Assembly: GCA_964347945.1 (NCBI GenBank)
Contig: CAYGAW010000055.1
Location: forward strand, 1-64,000
Origin: CAYGAW01 sp964347945
Lineage (GTDB): Bacteria; Chloroflexota; Anaerolineae; UBA7937; B3-Chlor
Reading direction: 5' to 3'
DNA: 64,000 nt
Of this stretch, positions 44,832 to 54,800 are shown in pieces; within the stretch, counting starts at the first letter, position 1; each line of letters begins with the position of its first letter. The position numbers were made by a program, and so were the translations under genes. The notes beneath the pieces were generated by a model. It had not been told where the DNA came from. It made no database searches and saw only the letters and a program-made list of their open reading frames with translations.

Positions 44832-46132
44832 AATGGCAGTATTCTATCACACGACGCGCGTCGAAGGCTACCTACAGCTCGTTCGGCTCCGCGGCATTCT
44901 CGAACCCAAATCCGGCTGAGAGACGCGAGTAGTTGCAGCATTTGAACCAGGCATCCGGATGTCGTGGGCTCAGCTTCTGGGATAGGCTTGGAGTTCAAGC
45001 TGGCATAGGCGTCGCCGCGGCCCGCTCCCTGGCTATTCGCTTCAAGACCCAAGTCGACGGCTGCGCCCATGATCAGCTGCTTGATCTCTCTCGGGGTCAG
45101 CCCAGGGTCAGACTCCAAGAGAAGCGCAGCGACCCCCGCAGCGTGAGGGGTGGCCATGCTTGTACCCGAAGCCTCTGTGTAAGCGAAATTGAGGGCGTTA
45201 CCAAGAGATGTGTCGTGAGCCCGGCACGAGACGATGCCCGCTCCAGGGAAGACCACATCCGGCTTGACACGGCCGTCGGCCGTCGGTCCCCTCGAAGAAG
45301 CCTCAAGAATGTTATCATCGTCGGTGGAGGCTCCCACGGTGATTACTTGACGTGCACAGCCCGGCGGCCCGATGCTACCTGGAGTCGGCCCAGAGTTGCC
45401 GCCCGCCGCACAGACCACAAATCCACGCTCTGCCACCAGATCGGCGGTTTCCGACAGGGCATCAGTGCCGTCGCCGGGGGGAGGTCCCGACAGCGAGAGG
45501 TTGATCACATCTACGTTCTGCTTGACGGCCCAGTCAATGCCGGCCATGACATCGCTCATCAGAGCGGAGCCACGGCGATCCAGCACCTTGGCTACAAATA
45601 GCTGTGCGGCCGGCGCCACACCTCTATACTTGCCGCCAGAACCTCTGCCGTCTCCGGCGGCGATGCCAGCCACATGCGTCCCGTGACCGTTGAGATCTGA
45701 CATACCCTCGCCTGTGAAGTCGGCCACCCCGGTGATTCGCCCGGCGAAGTCCGGATGCTCCAAGTCGATTCCAGTGTCGAGGATGCAGATTCCCACCCCC
45801 GCGCCCTCGTAACCCTCGTGCCAGACACTAGGCGCCCTGATGACCGAAGTACTCACGTCGAGACAAGCATGGACCGGCAAGTCGGGCCAGATTCTGTCGA
45901 TGTCGGGCTCACGGCTGAGGGCCTCAATCTCAGATGGCGCGGCAGACAAGGCTACGGCCGGAACCACACTCAGCACCCTGGACGGAGGCTCTGGCAACCG
46001 AGCCGCTTCGATTGCCTTGCTCTTGGCAATGTGCTCCTTATACTTGACGATGATCCGGATGCGATGATCACCGGGCCGAGATGTCATCTCCTTGGCTAGG
46101 ACCTGATGGATTCTACTCCCCTGCACTCCCAT
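44780..46132 (-). CDS. Subtilisin-like serine protease (S8)
   Basis: A protein of about 450 residues. An I9-like propeptide (about 20-95) precedes the catalytic domain with Asp in 'CILDTGIDLEHPDF', His in 'NGHGTHVAGIAAG', oxyanion Asn in 'AAGGNSGP' and Ser in 'ASGTSMATPHAAGVAALL'. The triad is complete. No signal peptide is seen, so it may be an intracellular subtilisin-type enzyme or the true start may differ. The last ~70 residues have no clear fold and run 52 bases into the GATase-like gene. Start uncertain: GTG 46135, ATG 46132 and GTG 46126 compete. Confidence 0.88.
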   Translation of the reverse strand: MGVQGSRIHQVLAKEMTSRPGDHRIRIIVKYKEHIAKSKAIEAARLPEPPSRVLSVVPAVALSAAPSEIEALSREPDIDRIWPDLPVHACLDVSTSVIRAPSVWHEGYEGAGVGICILDTGIDLEHPDFAGRITGVADFTGEGMSDLNGHGTHVAGIAAGDGRGSGGKYRGVAPAAQLFVAKVLDRRGSALMSDVMAGIDWAVKQNVDVINLSLSGPPPGDGTDALSETADLVAERGFVVCAAGGNSGPTPGSIGPPGCARQVITVGASTDDDNILEASSRGPTADGRVKPDVVFPGAGIVSCRAHDTSLGNALNFAYTEASGTSMATPHAAGVAALLLESDPGLTPREIKQLIMGAAVDLGLEANSQGAGRGDAYASLNSKPIPEAEPTTSGCLVQMLQLLASLSRIWVRECRGAERAVGSLRRASCDRILPLWNALIGDGEGGRTVGF

Positions 46133-46309
46133 CACCTCTGAATGTACTGCTGTTTCGCACCTTCTAGACGCTGATCAGTATTGGGCGTGCCATGCAGTCT
46201 CGCGCACCGATGAAATGATCCCCACTCCTCAGCTGGCCCCTTTGGGCACACCCAATGAACTGGTCAGCACGGGGATCCACGCACTGCGATAAGGGCCGAA
46301 CCAGCATCC

Positions 46310-48781
46310 CTAGTCCAGCGACGGAAGGCCACTGTGGAAGAGTCCCGACCCGGCAGCGACCAACAAGCGATCACGAGTTACATCAACAGTGAACGCTCGC
46401 AAGTCGTCGAAGGGATCCACACCGTCGCGGGAAGCACGGAACTGCCTTATGAACTGGCCGTCCCTATTGAACTCTACAATCCGGCCCTGACTCGGCTCCG
46501 CGACGAAGACCGACGACGCATCTGGAAGCGCGAATATGCCCGCAGGATGCTCCAAGGGAGGATATAATCCATCCTGTGGGAAAGGCTGAGCTGTCCCGCC
46601 CGCAAGCTTGATGATAGAGCCATCCGACATTAGCAGGTAGACGAAGCCATCTATGGCCATGTCAATCACGTCAGGCCACTGGACGTCCACCGGGCCTTGC
46701 ACATACTCAACTGGCGGATGCAGGTAGTCGTCCCCAGACGGGACGTACTTGATGATACTCTCACGCCCCACGTCAAGTACATAGAGATTTCCAGAGTAGG
46801 TTCTCAGTGCCTTCGGGCGTTGCCACTGCGCCGCATCGGCGATGGCGACAGGCCGGACGTTGCCGTCTGAGCCCAACTCCAGAATTTCTCCCTCGGCCGT
46901 CAGCATTAGAAGTGCCGGCGTCAGCCGTCCGTTGGCTGCCTCAATCCATTCTATGTCCACGATCTCGGTAGTAGGACCTCCATATGCCGCTGTCGATAGT
47001 TCCCACATCCAAGGCTCTTCATCTGCGAGAAGGACTCCGTCTTGATCCAGCGCATACCGATACAGACGCTGTCCACCCTCGTCGAGGACGTACAGTTCGT
47101 CATCACGGGTCAGCATTCGTCCAGCGACGTGGTCAGGCGTGGCTAACGTGTGCTCTTCGCCGAACATCATCGGGATGGAGCCCGTCAGCCCGTCCCATTG
47201 TCGGTCCATCTCCTCAACTAGTTGCCTCAACTCTACGCTGTCACTCTCATTGATCTGCGACTCGTCAAGCAACCGCTGGGCTTCTGCGAGCAAAGTCAGA
47301 GTGGCCTCGGTGTCGTCCTGTTGGTCTGCCAGCACAAGCTGTTCCCACACTTGGGTCGCCAGTCTCTCTACCTCCGCTTGCTCGAACCGAGATCTGACCC
47401 GCACGGCAGCGGTGGCCACCAAGACGACAACGCCCAGCATGATGAGAGCTCCTATCAGCGTTCGGCTCCTGCGGGAAGGGTGGAAGCCGAGGACTCTAGC
47501 TCTTGCCATCGGACGCGCCGAGGCCCCGTATGTGACCGTAGCACCCTGTCGTTCCGGCAGGATGTTAATGAGAAGCCCTTTCGACGCTGCCCAAAGACCG
47601 ATGAGTGCCATCCGACAACCGTTACCCAGCCGCTCAAGGACGCGGTTCCGCCTGGTCCAGGTGCAGGCTCGGCTCATGAAACCTAGGCACGATCTGAGCA
47701 ACCTCAAGGTCCCTGTCCAGAGGCCGAGGAGCAGAGAGATCACCGCAGTCGCGGCCAGCCGAACACTTGCCTGCCGCTGTCCCAAGAGTTGTTGCGATTG
47801 CCGCTGCTTCCGGCCCAGACCCTGCATCTCCCGTCCGTCGAACTCTGCACTCGGCTTCGAGGTACGGACCCTACCGATAGGTTGGACTTCTCCCAGAGAG
47901 ACGTGGTCTTCACACAGGCGGATGCCCTCCATGTCGACAAACGAGCCTGCTGCTGCACCGGCATCGTCGTTGTCCGATTGAAGCGACGACACAGATGTCT
48001 GCCCCGGAGATGCGACAGTCGTTGTGACACCTGTGCCGTAGTCACCACGACCTTCGGACAGCCAATCGCCGTGGGGGGTCATTCTCACAAGCAGTGCTGA
48101 AAGGTCAATGTTCTTGCCCAGACGTCTCTCCAGACCTCTCGCTACCCCATCCATCCCGTGTTCGTCCAGGATAGTCGCCAACTCACCACCGGCCTGCTGA
48201 AACGCGCCCTCGTCGCCGCCGCACATGATCAGCACACACTCACCAGGCAAGATCTGGCGATAGGAGAACTTCGGGTCCGACAGGGTCTGGCTGTGTCCCA
48301 GCAGAGAGCCATTCTCGGGCCAGTTCTGATCGGCGATGGGTTCGCTACGTGGGCTGGGATTGACGAAAGCGCGCACTCGTCCCCGGCTCAGAATGAGAAT
48401 GGAATGGGGTCCCACACCACAACCATAGGCATCCATGCCACGTATTGCCACGCAGCCCAGGGCAGCGAGAAGCGCCTGTCCCTTTCGCCGCACCCGATTC
48501 CTAAGGTACAGATACTTGTTGGCGTTCCTTACAGCTTGTCGCAGGCGATTGGTCACTCCACCTTGTGATCGACGGTAGGTCTCTCGCGCGACTGCCTCTA
48601 CTCGGTCACAGACGAGTTCTGTACCAGCGCTGGTGTTGACCACATGTGACACTGCGTAGAGTGCGCCCCACTTGTCGGACGCAGTCGGTGAAGCAGCATC
48701 AGACCCAGAGAATCTGCTCACCTTGACCTTGCCGTTGACGACAAGCAACCTAGTAGCCTCCCCACCCAAGTGCTCTTTCAT
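46310..48781 (-). CDS. Membrane protein with PP2C-like N-terminus and C-terminal propeller-like domain
   Basis: An 823-residue protein. Residues 1-250 resemble the PP2C fold in outline ('KWGALYAVSHVV', 'GVGPHSILILSRGRVRAF', 'YRQILPGECVLIMCGGDEGAF'), but the metal-binding DGMGG-type motif is absent, so it is probably not an active phosphatase. Amphipathic segments follow, then a membrane helix at about 468-490 ('TLIGALIMLGVVVLVATAAV'), a helical stretch with acidic coiled-coil character and a beta-propeller-like C-terminus with 'LYVLDEGGQRLYRYALDQDG' type repeats. ATG 48781 is chosen (AGGAGG 6 bases upstream). Unrecognised family; maybe a signalling receptor for the window's kinases (inference). 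Confidence 0.6.
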   Translation of the reverse strand: MKEHLGGEATRLLVVNGKVKVSRFSGSDAASPTASDKWGALYAVSHVVNTSAGTELVCDRVEAVARETYRRSQGGVTNRLRQAVRNANKYLYLRNRVRRKGQALLAALGCVAIRGMDAYGCGVGPHSILILSRGRVRAFVNPSPRSEPIADQNWPENGSLLGHSQTLSDPKFSYRQILPGECVLIMCGGDEGAFQQAGGELATILDEHGMDGVARGLERRLGKNIDLSALLVRMTPHGDWLSEGRGDYGTGVTTTVASPGQTSVSSLQSDNDDAGAAAGSFVDMEGIRLCEDHVSLGEVQPIGRVRTSKPSAEFDGREMQGLGRKQRQSQQLLGQRQASVRLAATAVISLLLGLWTGTLRLLRSCLGFMSRACTWTRRNRVLERLGNGCRMALIGLWAASKGLLINILPERQGATVTYGASARPMARARVLGFHPSRRSRTLIGALIMLGVVVLVATAAVRVRSRFEQAEVERLATQVWEQLVLADQQDDTEATLTLLAEAQRLLDESQINESDSVELRQLVEEMDRQWDGLTGSIPMMFGEEHTLATPDHVAGRMLTRDDELYVLDEGGQRLYRYALDQDGVLLADEEPWMWELSTAAYGGPTTEIVDIEWIEAANGRLTPALLMLTAEGEILELGSDGNVRPVAIADAAQWQRPKALRTYSGNLYVLDVGRESIIKYVPSGDDYLHPPVEYVQGPVDVQWPDVIDMAIDGFVYLLMSDGSIIKLAGGTAQPFPQDGLYPPLEHPAGIFALPDASSVFVAEPSQGRIVEFNRDGQFIRQFRASRDGVDPFDDLRAFTVDVTRDRLLVAAGSGLFHSGLPSLD

Positions 48782-48819
48782 CATCTGCCTCCTGACGGGC
48801 GCCTGGTAACGGAACCCGT

Positions 48820-48849
48820 TTGTCGCTCGTGAGTACAATAGGCTATAAT
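48820..48849 (+). promoter_or_regulatory. Promoter of the SH3 wall-protein gene
   Basis: TTGTCG (48820-48825), an 18-base spacer and TATAAT (48844-48849). Because this -10 box overlaps an ATG at 48848, that codon cannot be the start; ATG 48884 fits. Confidence 0.6.
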
Positions 48850-48883
48850 GGTTCTTGGGCCTACTTGCCTGCCCAAGGTCATC

Positions 48884-49783
48884 ATGCTCAAGAAGGTGGT
48901 TCTGCCCGTCGTCGGGTGCCTGGCTCTCGCTCTCCTCGTCTTGCTGTGGCTTCCTGGCCAAGCCCAGCAGGTGTCACCCACGTACTTCCCACAGACCGGC
49001 CACTATCTTGATGAACCCTTTCTATCTGTTTTTGAAGCGAAGGGCGGACTACAGGCATTGGGTGCCCCGATCACCGAAGCCTTCGAGGAAGACGGCCTCC
49101 TGGTCCAGTACTTCCGACGCGCGCGCATGGAGTGCCCGGTAGGAACCCAGGCCCCAAGCGAAGTACACATGAGTCCGCTGGGAGAACTCCTCGGTCATGG
49201 AACGCCGCGAACGACCCCAGCCCCAGACGTGATGATCAGGGATGGACTCTGTCGTTACTTCCCGGAAACCGGACACAACATCTGCTTCAGCTTCCTTGGC
49301 TTTTACACGGATCACGGCGGGTCCGACATCTTGGGACTCCCCATTAGCGAACTCACCGTTGAGCCAGGGGTGATCATCCAGTATTTCCAGCGTGCGCGAA
49401 TAGAGTGGCATATGGACGCGCCAGCGGACGCTGCAATGAGACTTGGAGCTCTCGGCCAAGAACACTTTGAGGCGACAGGACTGGATCCGAACCTGCTCCT
49501 GCCCGTGGAATCGGTGACTGTGTCTCCCTCCAGCACCCGGCACATCAACGTGGGAGACAACGTCAGGGTTGGAGACACCGAAGGGGCAGGCCTGCGGTTG
49601 CGATCCGGCCCTGGTCTCGGCCACGATACCATCGAAATGCTTGAGGAAGGCACCACTCTGCGCGTGGTCGGAGGGCCACAGGTTGCCGACGGCTTCACCT
49701 GGTGGTACCTGGAGCACCGCGGAACCCTTGGCTGGTGCGCCGAAGACTGGCTTGAGCCCGACCAGACTGTTGGCTCGCCATAG
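48884..49783 (+). CDS. Exported protein with two wall-type repeats and a bacterial SH3 domain
   Basis: A 299-residue protein. A signal peptide (about 1-24) is followed by two repeats of a module with 'FPxTGHxL...F...GG...LGxPI(T/S)E', ending 'VQYFRRARME' and 'IQYFQRARIEWH'. A C-terminal SH3-like domain (about 210-295) includes 'GAGLRLRSGPGLGHDTIEML' and 'WWYLEHRGTLGWCAEDWL'. Such repeats and SH3 domains bind wall glycan or peptide. ATG 48884 has AAGG 5 bases upstream. Divergent from the PP2C-like gene. Confidence 0.78.
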   Translation: MLKKVVLPVVGCLALALLVLLWLPGQAQQVSPTYFPQTGHYLDEPFLSVFEAKGGLQALGAPITEAFEEDGLLVQYFRRARMECPVGTQAPSEVHMSPLGELLGHGTPRTTPAPDVMIRDGLCRYFPETGHNICFSFLGFYTDHGGSDILGLPISELTVEPGVIIQYFQRARIEWHMDAPADAAMRLGALGQEHFEATGLDPNLLLPVESVTVSPSSTRHINVGDNVRVGDTEGAGLRLRSGPGLGHDTIEMLEEGTTLRVVGGPQVADGFTWWYLEHRGTLGWCAEDWLEPDQTVGSP

Positions 49784-49848
49784 ACCCTGTCCACACCTAG
49801 ATCCGAATCCGTCTCTCTCGATCACGAGCTCATTACCCCACTATTCCC

Positions 49849-51201
49849 CTATTCTGGCATCACGAAGCTCCGCCCCAATGTCACCACAATGTCACTGCCC
49901 TCCTTCAGGTTCGGATCCAGGATGACATACTCGGGGCCCACGCGCAGCAAGGCAGATATGAGGGCAGCCGTGCCAGCCATCTCGCGACGACTGGCGATGA
50001 ACGTTCCGTCGGACTCGATTTGAAGTCCGTCGCTCTCCGCGCGAGCAGTGTATCCGCGCCGACGCAGATAATCGGCGATTTCGATCGCTAATCCTGGACT
50101 GGATGCATCAGCACGTACGAGGATCCGAGCTTCTGCCAGTTCCGGGTCCCAAGACTCAGTGATGACAGGTGAATCCTCCAACAGGTTAGCTATCATCCCC
50201 CGAATGCGCTGCAACCTTGGCAAGAGTACCTGTGCGCCGTCAGGCGCAACGTAGGGGATCGTCAAGGATTCGTCAATCACCCTCAGCTGCACGTCCTCCA
50301 GTTCGATTCGGGTTGCCAGATTGGCCAAGGCCAGCAAATCTTGGGCGGGCAAGTCAGTCGAGAAGGCATCGCGGAACACCGGGAGCAAATCACGAAGCGA
50401 GAAGATTATGTCTAGTCTCAGAGCCTTCTCCCTCATGGCCAAGATCACCTGCTGCTGCCGACGCATCCTGGAGAAGTCACTCGTCTCGTGACGAGCCCTC
50501 ACGTATTGCAAAGCGGTCTCGCCATTCATGTGCTGGCTCCCGGCCGGGATATAGATCCTCATGTATCCATAGCTGTCGTCCGGGTAGCGATCATCGCTGA
50601 TGGCCTCCGGCACGTCGACCGTGATACCGCCCAAGATGTCTACGATTTGTTTGAAGCATTCGAAATTGAGTGTCCCATAGTAGTCGATGGCAACTCCGAA
50701 GTTGTGCTCGATGGTCCGCTTCATCAACCCAGGGCCAGCCTCTTCCGTGCCTTCGAACTCTCCGTAGAAGTATGCGCTGTTTATCCTATTCTCACCGTGT
50801 CCCGGGATCTCGACCCAGAGGTCCCGGGCAATTGAAAGCAACGCGACCTCTCTCTCCACCGGGTCCACGCTGGCGATCATGATTACATCGGCCCTACCCG
50901 GCAACGCTGAGCCAGGGCGCTGATCAATCCCCATCACCAAGATGTTCACCCTATCGGTGCCCCGCCACATCGGCAACGGCTCGGTTGCGGGCACCACCGT
51001 CTCCACGGGCACAGATCCGGCAGGCCCGTGTTCCGTCCCCGGGGAGCGGTCTATCACTTTCACCGCCTGTCCCGCGCCGTGTGTCAGACGATAGCCCGTT
51101 TGGAAGCCTGTCACCAGAAAGGCTATGGCCAGTATGCTGCTGACAATTCGATCAACCCGGGCAAGCAAGGACGTTCGTTGCCGCGCAGGCTGTCCAATCA
51201 C
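49849..51201 (-). CDS. LytR-CpsA-Psr (LCP) family phosphotransferase with LytR_C domain
   Basis: A 450-residue enzyme of the family that attaches polyprenyl-linked glycopolymers to peptidoglycan. It has one N-terminal membrane helix (about 15-35), the LCP catalytic domain (about 80-310: 'NILVMGIDQRPGS', 'RADVIMIASVDP', 'LSIARDLWVEIPGHGENRINSAY', 'YVRARHETSDFSRMRRQQ') and a C-terminal LytR_C domain (about 335-445). The key Arg and Asp residues of the active site are visible. GTG start with AAGGAG 8 bases upstream, 67 bases after the LPxTG-like gene. Confidence 0.92.
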   Translation of the reverse strand: MIGQPARQRTSLLARVDRIVSSILAIAFLVTGFQTGYRLTHGAGQAVKVIDRSPGTEHGPAGSVPVETVVPATEPLPMWRGTDRVNILVMGIDQRPGSALPGRADVIMIASVDPVEREVALLSIARDLWVEIPGHGENRINSAYFYGEFEGTEEAGPGLMKRTIEHNFGVAIDYYGTLNFECFKQIVDILGGITVDVPEAISDDRYPDDSYGYMRIYIPAGSQHMNGETALQYVRARHETSDFSRMRRQQQVILAMREKALRLDIIFSLRDLLPVFRDAFSTDLPAQDLLALANLATRIELEDVQLRVIDESLTIPYVAPDGAQVLLPRLQRIRGMIANLLEDSPVITESWDPELAEARILVRADASSPGLAIEIADYLRRRGYTARAESDGLQIESDGTFIASRREMAGTAALISALLRVGPEYVILDPNLKEGSDIVVTLGRSFVMPE

Positions 51202-51268
51202 TGGATTTCTCCTTCAGCCTGACTCAGACTGTGCAACGGCGCGAAAGAGCGCGTCTGCGTCTCTGGGC

Positions 51269-51730
51269 CTATTTCTGGACCCCAGTGTGCCTCGCCGCCC
51301 GGGTGGCAACGACGACGACTATCAGCGCCAGGCCAAGCCCCACCGTCTCCAGCAGGCCAAGCCCTGTCTGAGGCATTCCCGGTGAGTCCGGGCTAGGGCT
51401 GCTCATGCCTGGACCATTCTGACCACCGCCGTTCTCCGGGCCTTCGACTGTCGGACTTGGAGTAGTCGAAGCCATGACCAAAGTGGGAGTCGGCGCCCGT
51501 GTAGGTGTTGCACTGGGCAGCGGCGAAGGAGTAGGAACGTCAGGCTCCTCAAGCACCGGCGTGGGCGAGGCCGCCTCAAGCGGTGGCATGGCGACCTCCG
51601 TGGGGCCAGAGATGAGCCTGAACATCACCAGTCCTCCGATGCCAAGCAGACCCAAGACAAGCGACGCCGTGAGCACGAGTGCAACCACCATGAACAACCT
51701 GCTACTTCCCGTGTCTGTTCCCTTCTGCAT
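51269..51730 (-). CDS. Small surface protein with an LPxTG-like sorting tail
   Basis: A 153-residue protein. An N-terminal membrane segment (about 12-38) is followed by a Pro/Thr/Ser/Glu-rich stalk and 'MPQTG' plus a hydrophobic helix and a basic tail ('ATRAARHTGVQK'). The arrangement matches sortase sorting signals, although the consensus LPxTG has Met for Leu. No sortase gene is in the window. Its role may be to display on the wall something carried elsewhere, as it has no recognisable catalytic domain. ATG 51730 follows GAAGGAAA. Confidence 0.65.
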   Translation of the reverse strand: MQKGTDTGSSRLFMVVALVLTASLVLGLLGIGGLVMFRLISGPTEVAMPPLEAASPTPVLEEPDVPTPSPLPSATPTRAPTPTLVMASTTPSPTVEGPENGGGQNGPGMSSPSPDSPGMPQTGLGLLETVGLGLALIVVVVATRAARHTGVQK

Positions 51731-51807
51731 TTTCCTTCTGAACCTCCTTCAAGCTATGATCACTCTCTCTTCTCTGTAACTGACAGAAGCTTGGCTTCCA
51801 CCGAGCA

Positions 51808-54800
51808 CTACTGCCTTTCCACGGCGAACAGATCTTCGTACCGGCTCAGGCCCCGCAGTAGTTCCTCAACGACCTCTGGTTCCATCCAGTTCGTGACCAA
51901 CCGAGTGTCAGCCTCAACATCGCCCTCGGTCCCGCCCTGAGTGCCGTTCTCACTGAACGTCAATATCACGACCTCGTGCCTCACATCCACCTGGAACGCC
52001 TCACCCAGGAAGCGTAGCGTGTAGACGGCATCGGCCCAAACTGGGACCTCGAAGCCACCCGACCCATAGTCCGTCTTCGAGCCACTGGTGACGCTCACCG
52101 AATTGCCCCACGGGTCAACGATGTCCAGGCGTATTCCTTGGCGCGGGAAACATCCAGCTATGGCTCTGACTCCATCGCTCCGAGGTTGCCGGACCACGCT
52201 CATGCTCCACTTCGCTCCGGGCCGCCCAGGACTTGGCTGAGGCGCGGGGGGCGGAACGGGCTCAGGTGAGGGGCCCGGGGACGGAGGCGCTGGAGCGGGC
52301 GGCCGCACCGGGACGGTGATTCCTTGCCGTACGAAACGCGCCATCGCCGACACAGCATCTATGGTTTGCTGGCGCGTGCCGTTTGGGCCATCGTACCAAG
52401 CGGCTGGTTCCTCGCTTCCAGACAGAATCGAAGGGCACACAGCGAACAAGTACTCGGGCAAGCGATCACCGTGGGATAGCATTCCATACCTGAACCACGA
52501 AAACATGGCCACATGATGGGCCTGATGCAGGAAGTCATCTACCTTGGGATAGCGACGGTCGGTGAGATCACCATACTCCCATCCTCCTGCGGCACAGATG
52601 AAGGGTGGAGCGAAACCCAGTTCATCTTCGAATACCTTCGCATACGCCAGGAATCCCAGGACACAATCATGGTCGTCATTGATGGTCTGCCCCGGGCGCT
52701 GGCCTTCGCGGCGCCAGCGGTTCACTTCCTCTATCGAGCCCGCGAACTCCCACTCGGGATGCTGAACCGGCAACGCGCGCTGGTTGATGTCATCGTACGG
52801 ATAGCGCGCCGGGCGGTTTCGGCCATAGTTGTGGCAGCAGAACCAGCTGTGCCGGAAGATGTGCTCCAGTCCTCGTCTCTTCGCTTCGCTGATGACCTTT
52901 CGCAAGTCCTCGGTCCTATTGACCTGCAGCCCGGGATAGGCATCAGCCTCGACCAGGGACTGCGCTTGCGTCAGCCAGCGTGAGGCAAACACTTCCATGT
53001 CCACGCGACCTGTCTTCCACTCCGTCGCCTTCTCTGGAGCGTTGTACACCTGTATGTAGGCCGGAATCTTCAGCTTCGATAAGATCCTCGCATCCTTTGC
53101 GAAATCATGATCCTCATCGACTAAGCATCTTGGCCGCACCACTGGCATGATGCCCCTCTCCCAGTAGGCCGGGGCCGCCTTTCGCAGTTGTGCATCCTCC
53201 TCAGTGGCCAGCACCACCCATCTCAGGTTGAGCGCCTCCACCCGCGCCAGATCTGTGGCTATGGCCTGGTCCGAGAAATCCAAGCCTGCATGGATTCCCA
53301 GGCCGTTGTCGCCAGGAGGACGCGGCCAATCGGAGTATCCCGTCCTTAGTTCGGGCCAGGTGTCTACAGGCACTCTGTCGGCGCCCACAATCTCGACATC
53401 GGTATAGTAGTGCGTCAGGATGTCCGCGTAGGTTGCACCCTGCTCCGCCATGGCGATGGCCCCTTGTTGACACATGCCTACGCCGTGCCCATGCATGGAT
53501 GGGTAGGGCTTTATGCAAGGTACGCTCCTGCAATAGGGCAAAGCCCGAACCCAAACATCTTCGCTGTTGCGGGTGTGTCCGTCACAATGGTCGAAGTAGA
53601 AAGCTTGGATCACCTCATCGCCGTGCAGGGCCACTATGTCTGCGGTGTCCTCCACAGCTTTGTCTGTGCTAGGGTACGTATCTGCCGACCAAGCCTGGCA
53701 ATGAGTGGTGGTACAGACATCGGCGCTCTGGGCGCTGTGCCTCGGATTCGCCACTGCGAATGCCGCGTAGCAACGGGTGGCCACGGCCTGGGCCTTGATC
53801 GCCTCAATTGGGGCTTCCTCGTCCATCTGTCGCGGGACCACGCCTCGAAGGTACTCTTCGAGACGCATCACCTTGACATTGCCGTCCGTCGTCAGAACCC
53901 TGATCTCCGTCGGTACATGCACGCGGAGTTGGCGCTTCACCTTCGGCAAGGTCTTCAGTCGGACAGCAGTCTGTGGCAAGCGTGGTTCGCCATTAGGCCT
54001 GTACCAACTGTGCCTCACGAAGAAGTTGTCATCCTCTGCTGCCAACAGCCAGAACGCATTGTTGAAGACGTAGTACGGAACGTCGCCGTTCATCAACATC
54101 TGGCACATCGCAGCATGCCGCTCAGCATGTAGAGCTTCGTTGATGGCAGGGGATCGAGGGTCGTCAGCATCCCCCAGCCGCACACCATTCTCACAACAGA
54201 TCATGGGCAGCCGCCGTCCGGTGTACTGGCGGACTATCTCATCGTACCATTCGAACATGTAGAAGCCTGTGTGATCCTCGCAGCCTGGAGGGCGCTGGAA
54301 AGGTTGTGCACAGCGCCAGCGTGCGCTGCCTCCCTTTCCATAGTCCAGCGGCTTGTTGAAGGCATAGTTGTGGATGCCGATAGCCATCTTGTCGTACAGG
54401 TATTTCTTTCCACGTTGGTTCAGGATGGCCAATGCAGACTTCAAGAAGGAGGTGTCCCAGTAGTCACCGGCCGGAGCCAGAGGGGTAAACACTGGAATGA
54501 TCCCGTCCACCGAGTACATTGTTTCTAGGCAAGGTATCAGGAAATCCATGAATCGAGCGGGCAGGCCTTGGGCATTCCACTCGGCCCACTCAAGCCTGAG
54601 GTTGGGTTCGTTGAACGCGTGCACATAGTGCACGCCAAGGGAGGCATAGTACTTGCAGGCCTTGCGCAACCCAGCCTGGTCGATGAAGGTCACGAATCTC
54701 GTGTAGATGCGGATAAGCGGCTCGATGTCGTGGTCAATCAGCCCGCGTAGAAACCACTCGGGGATCGGGTTCACGCCGTCGGACAGCACCAATAGCCAAC

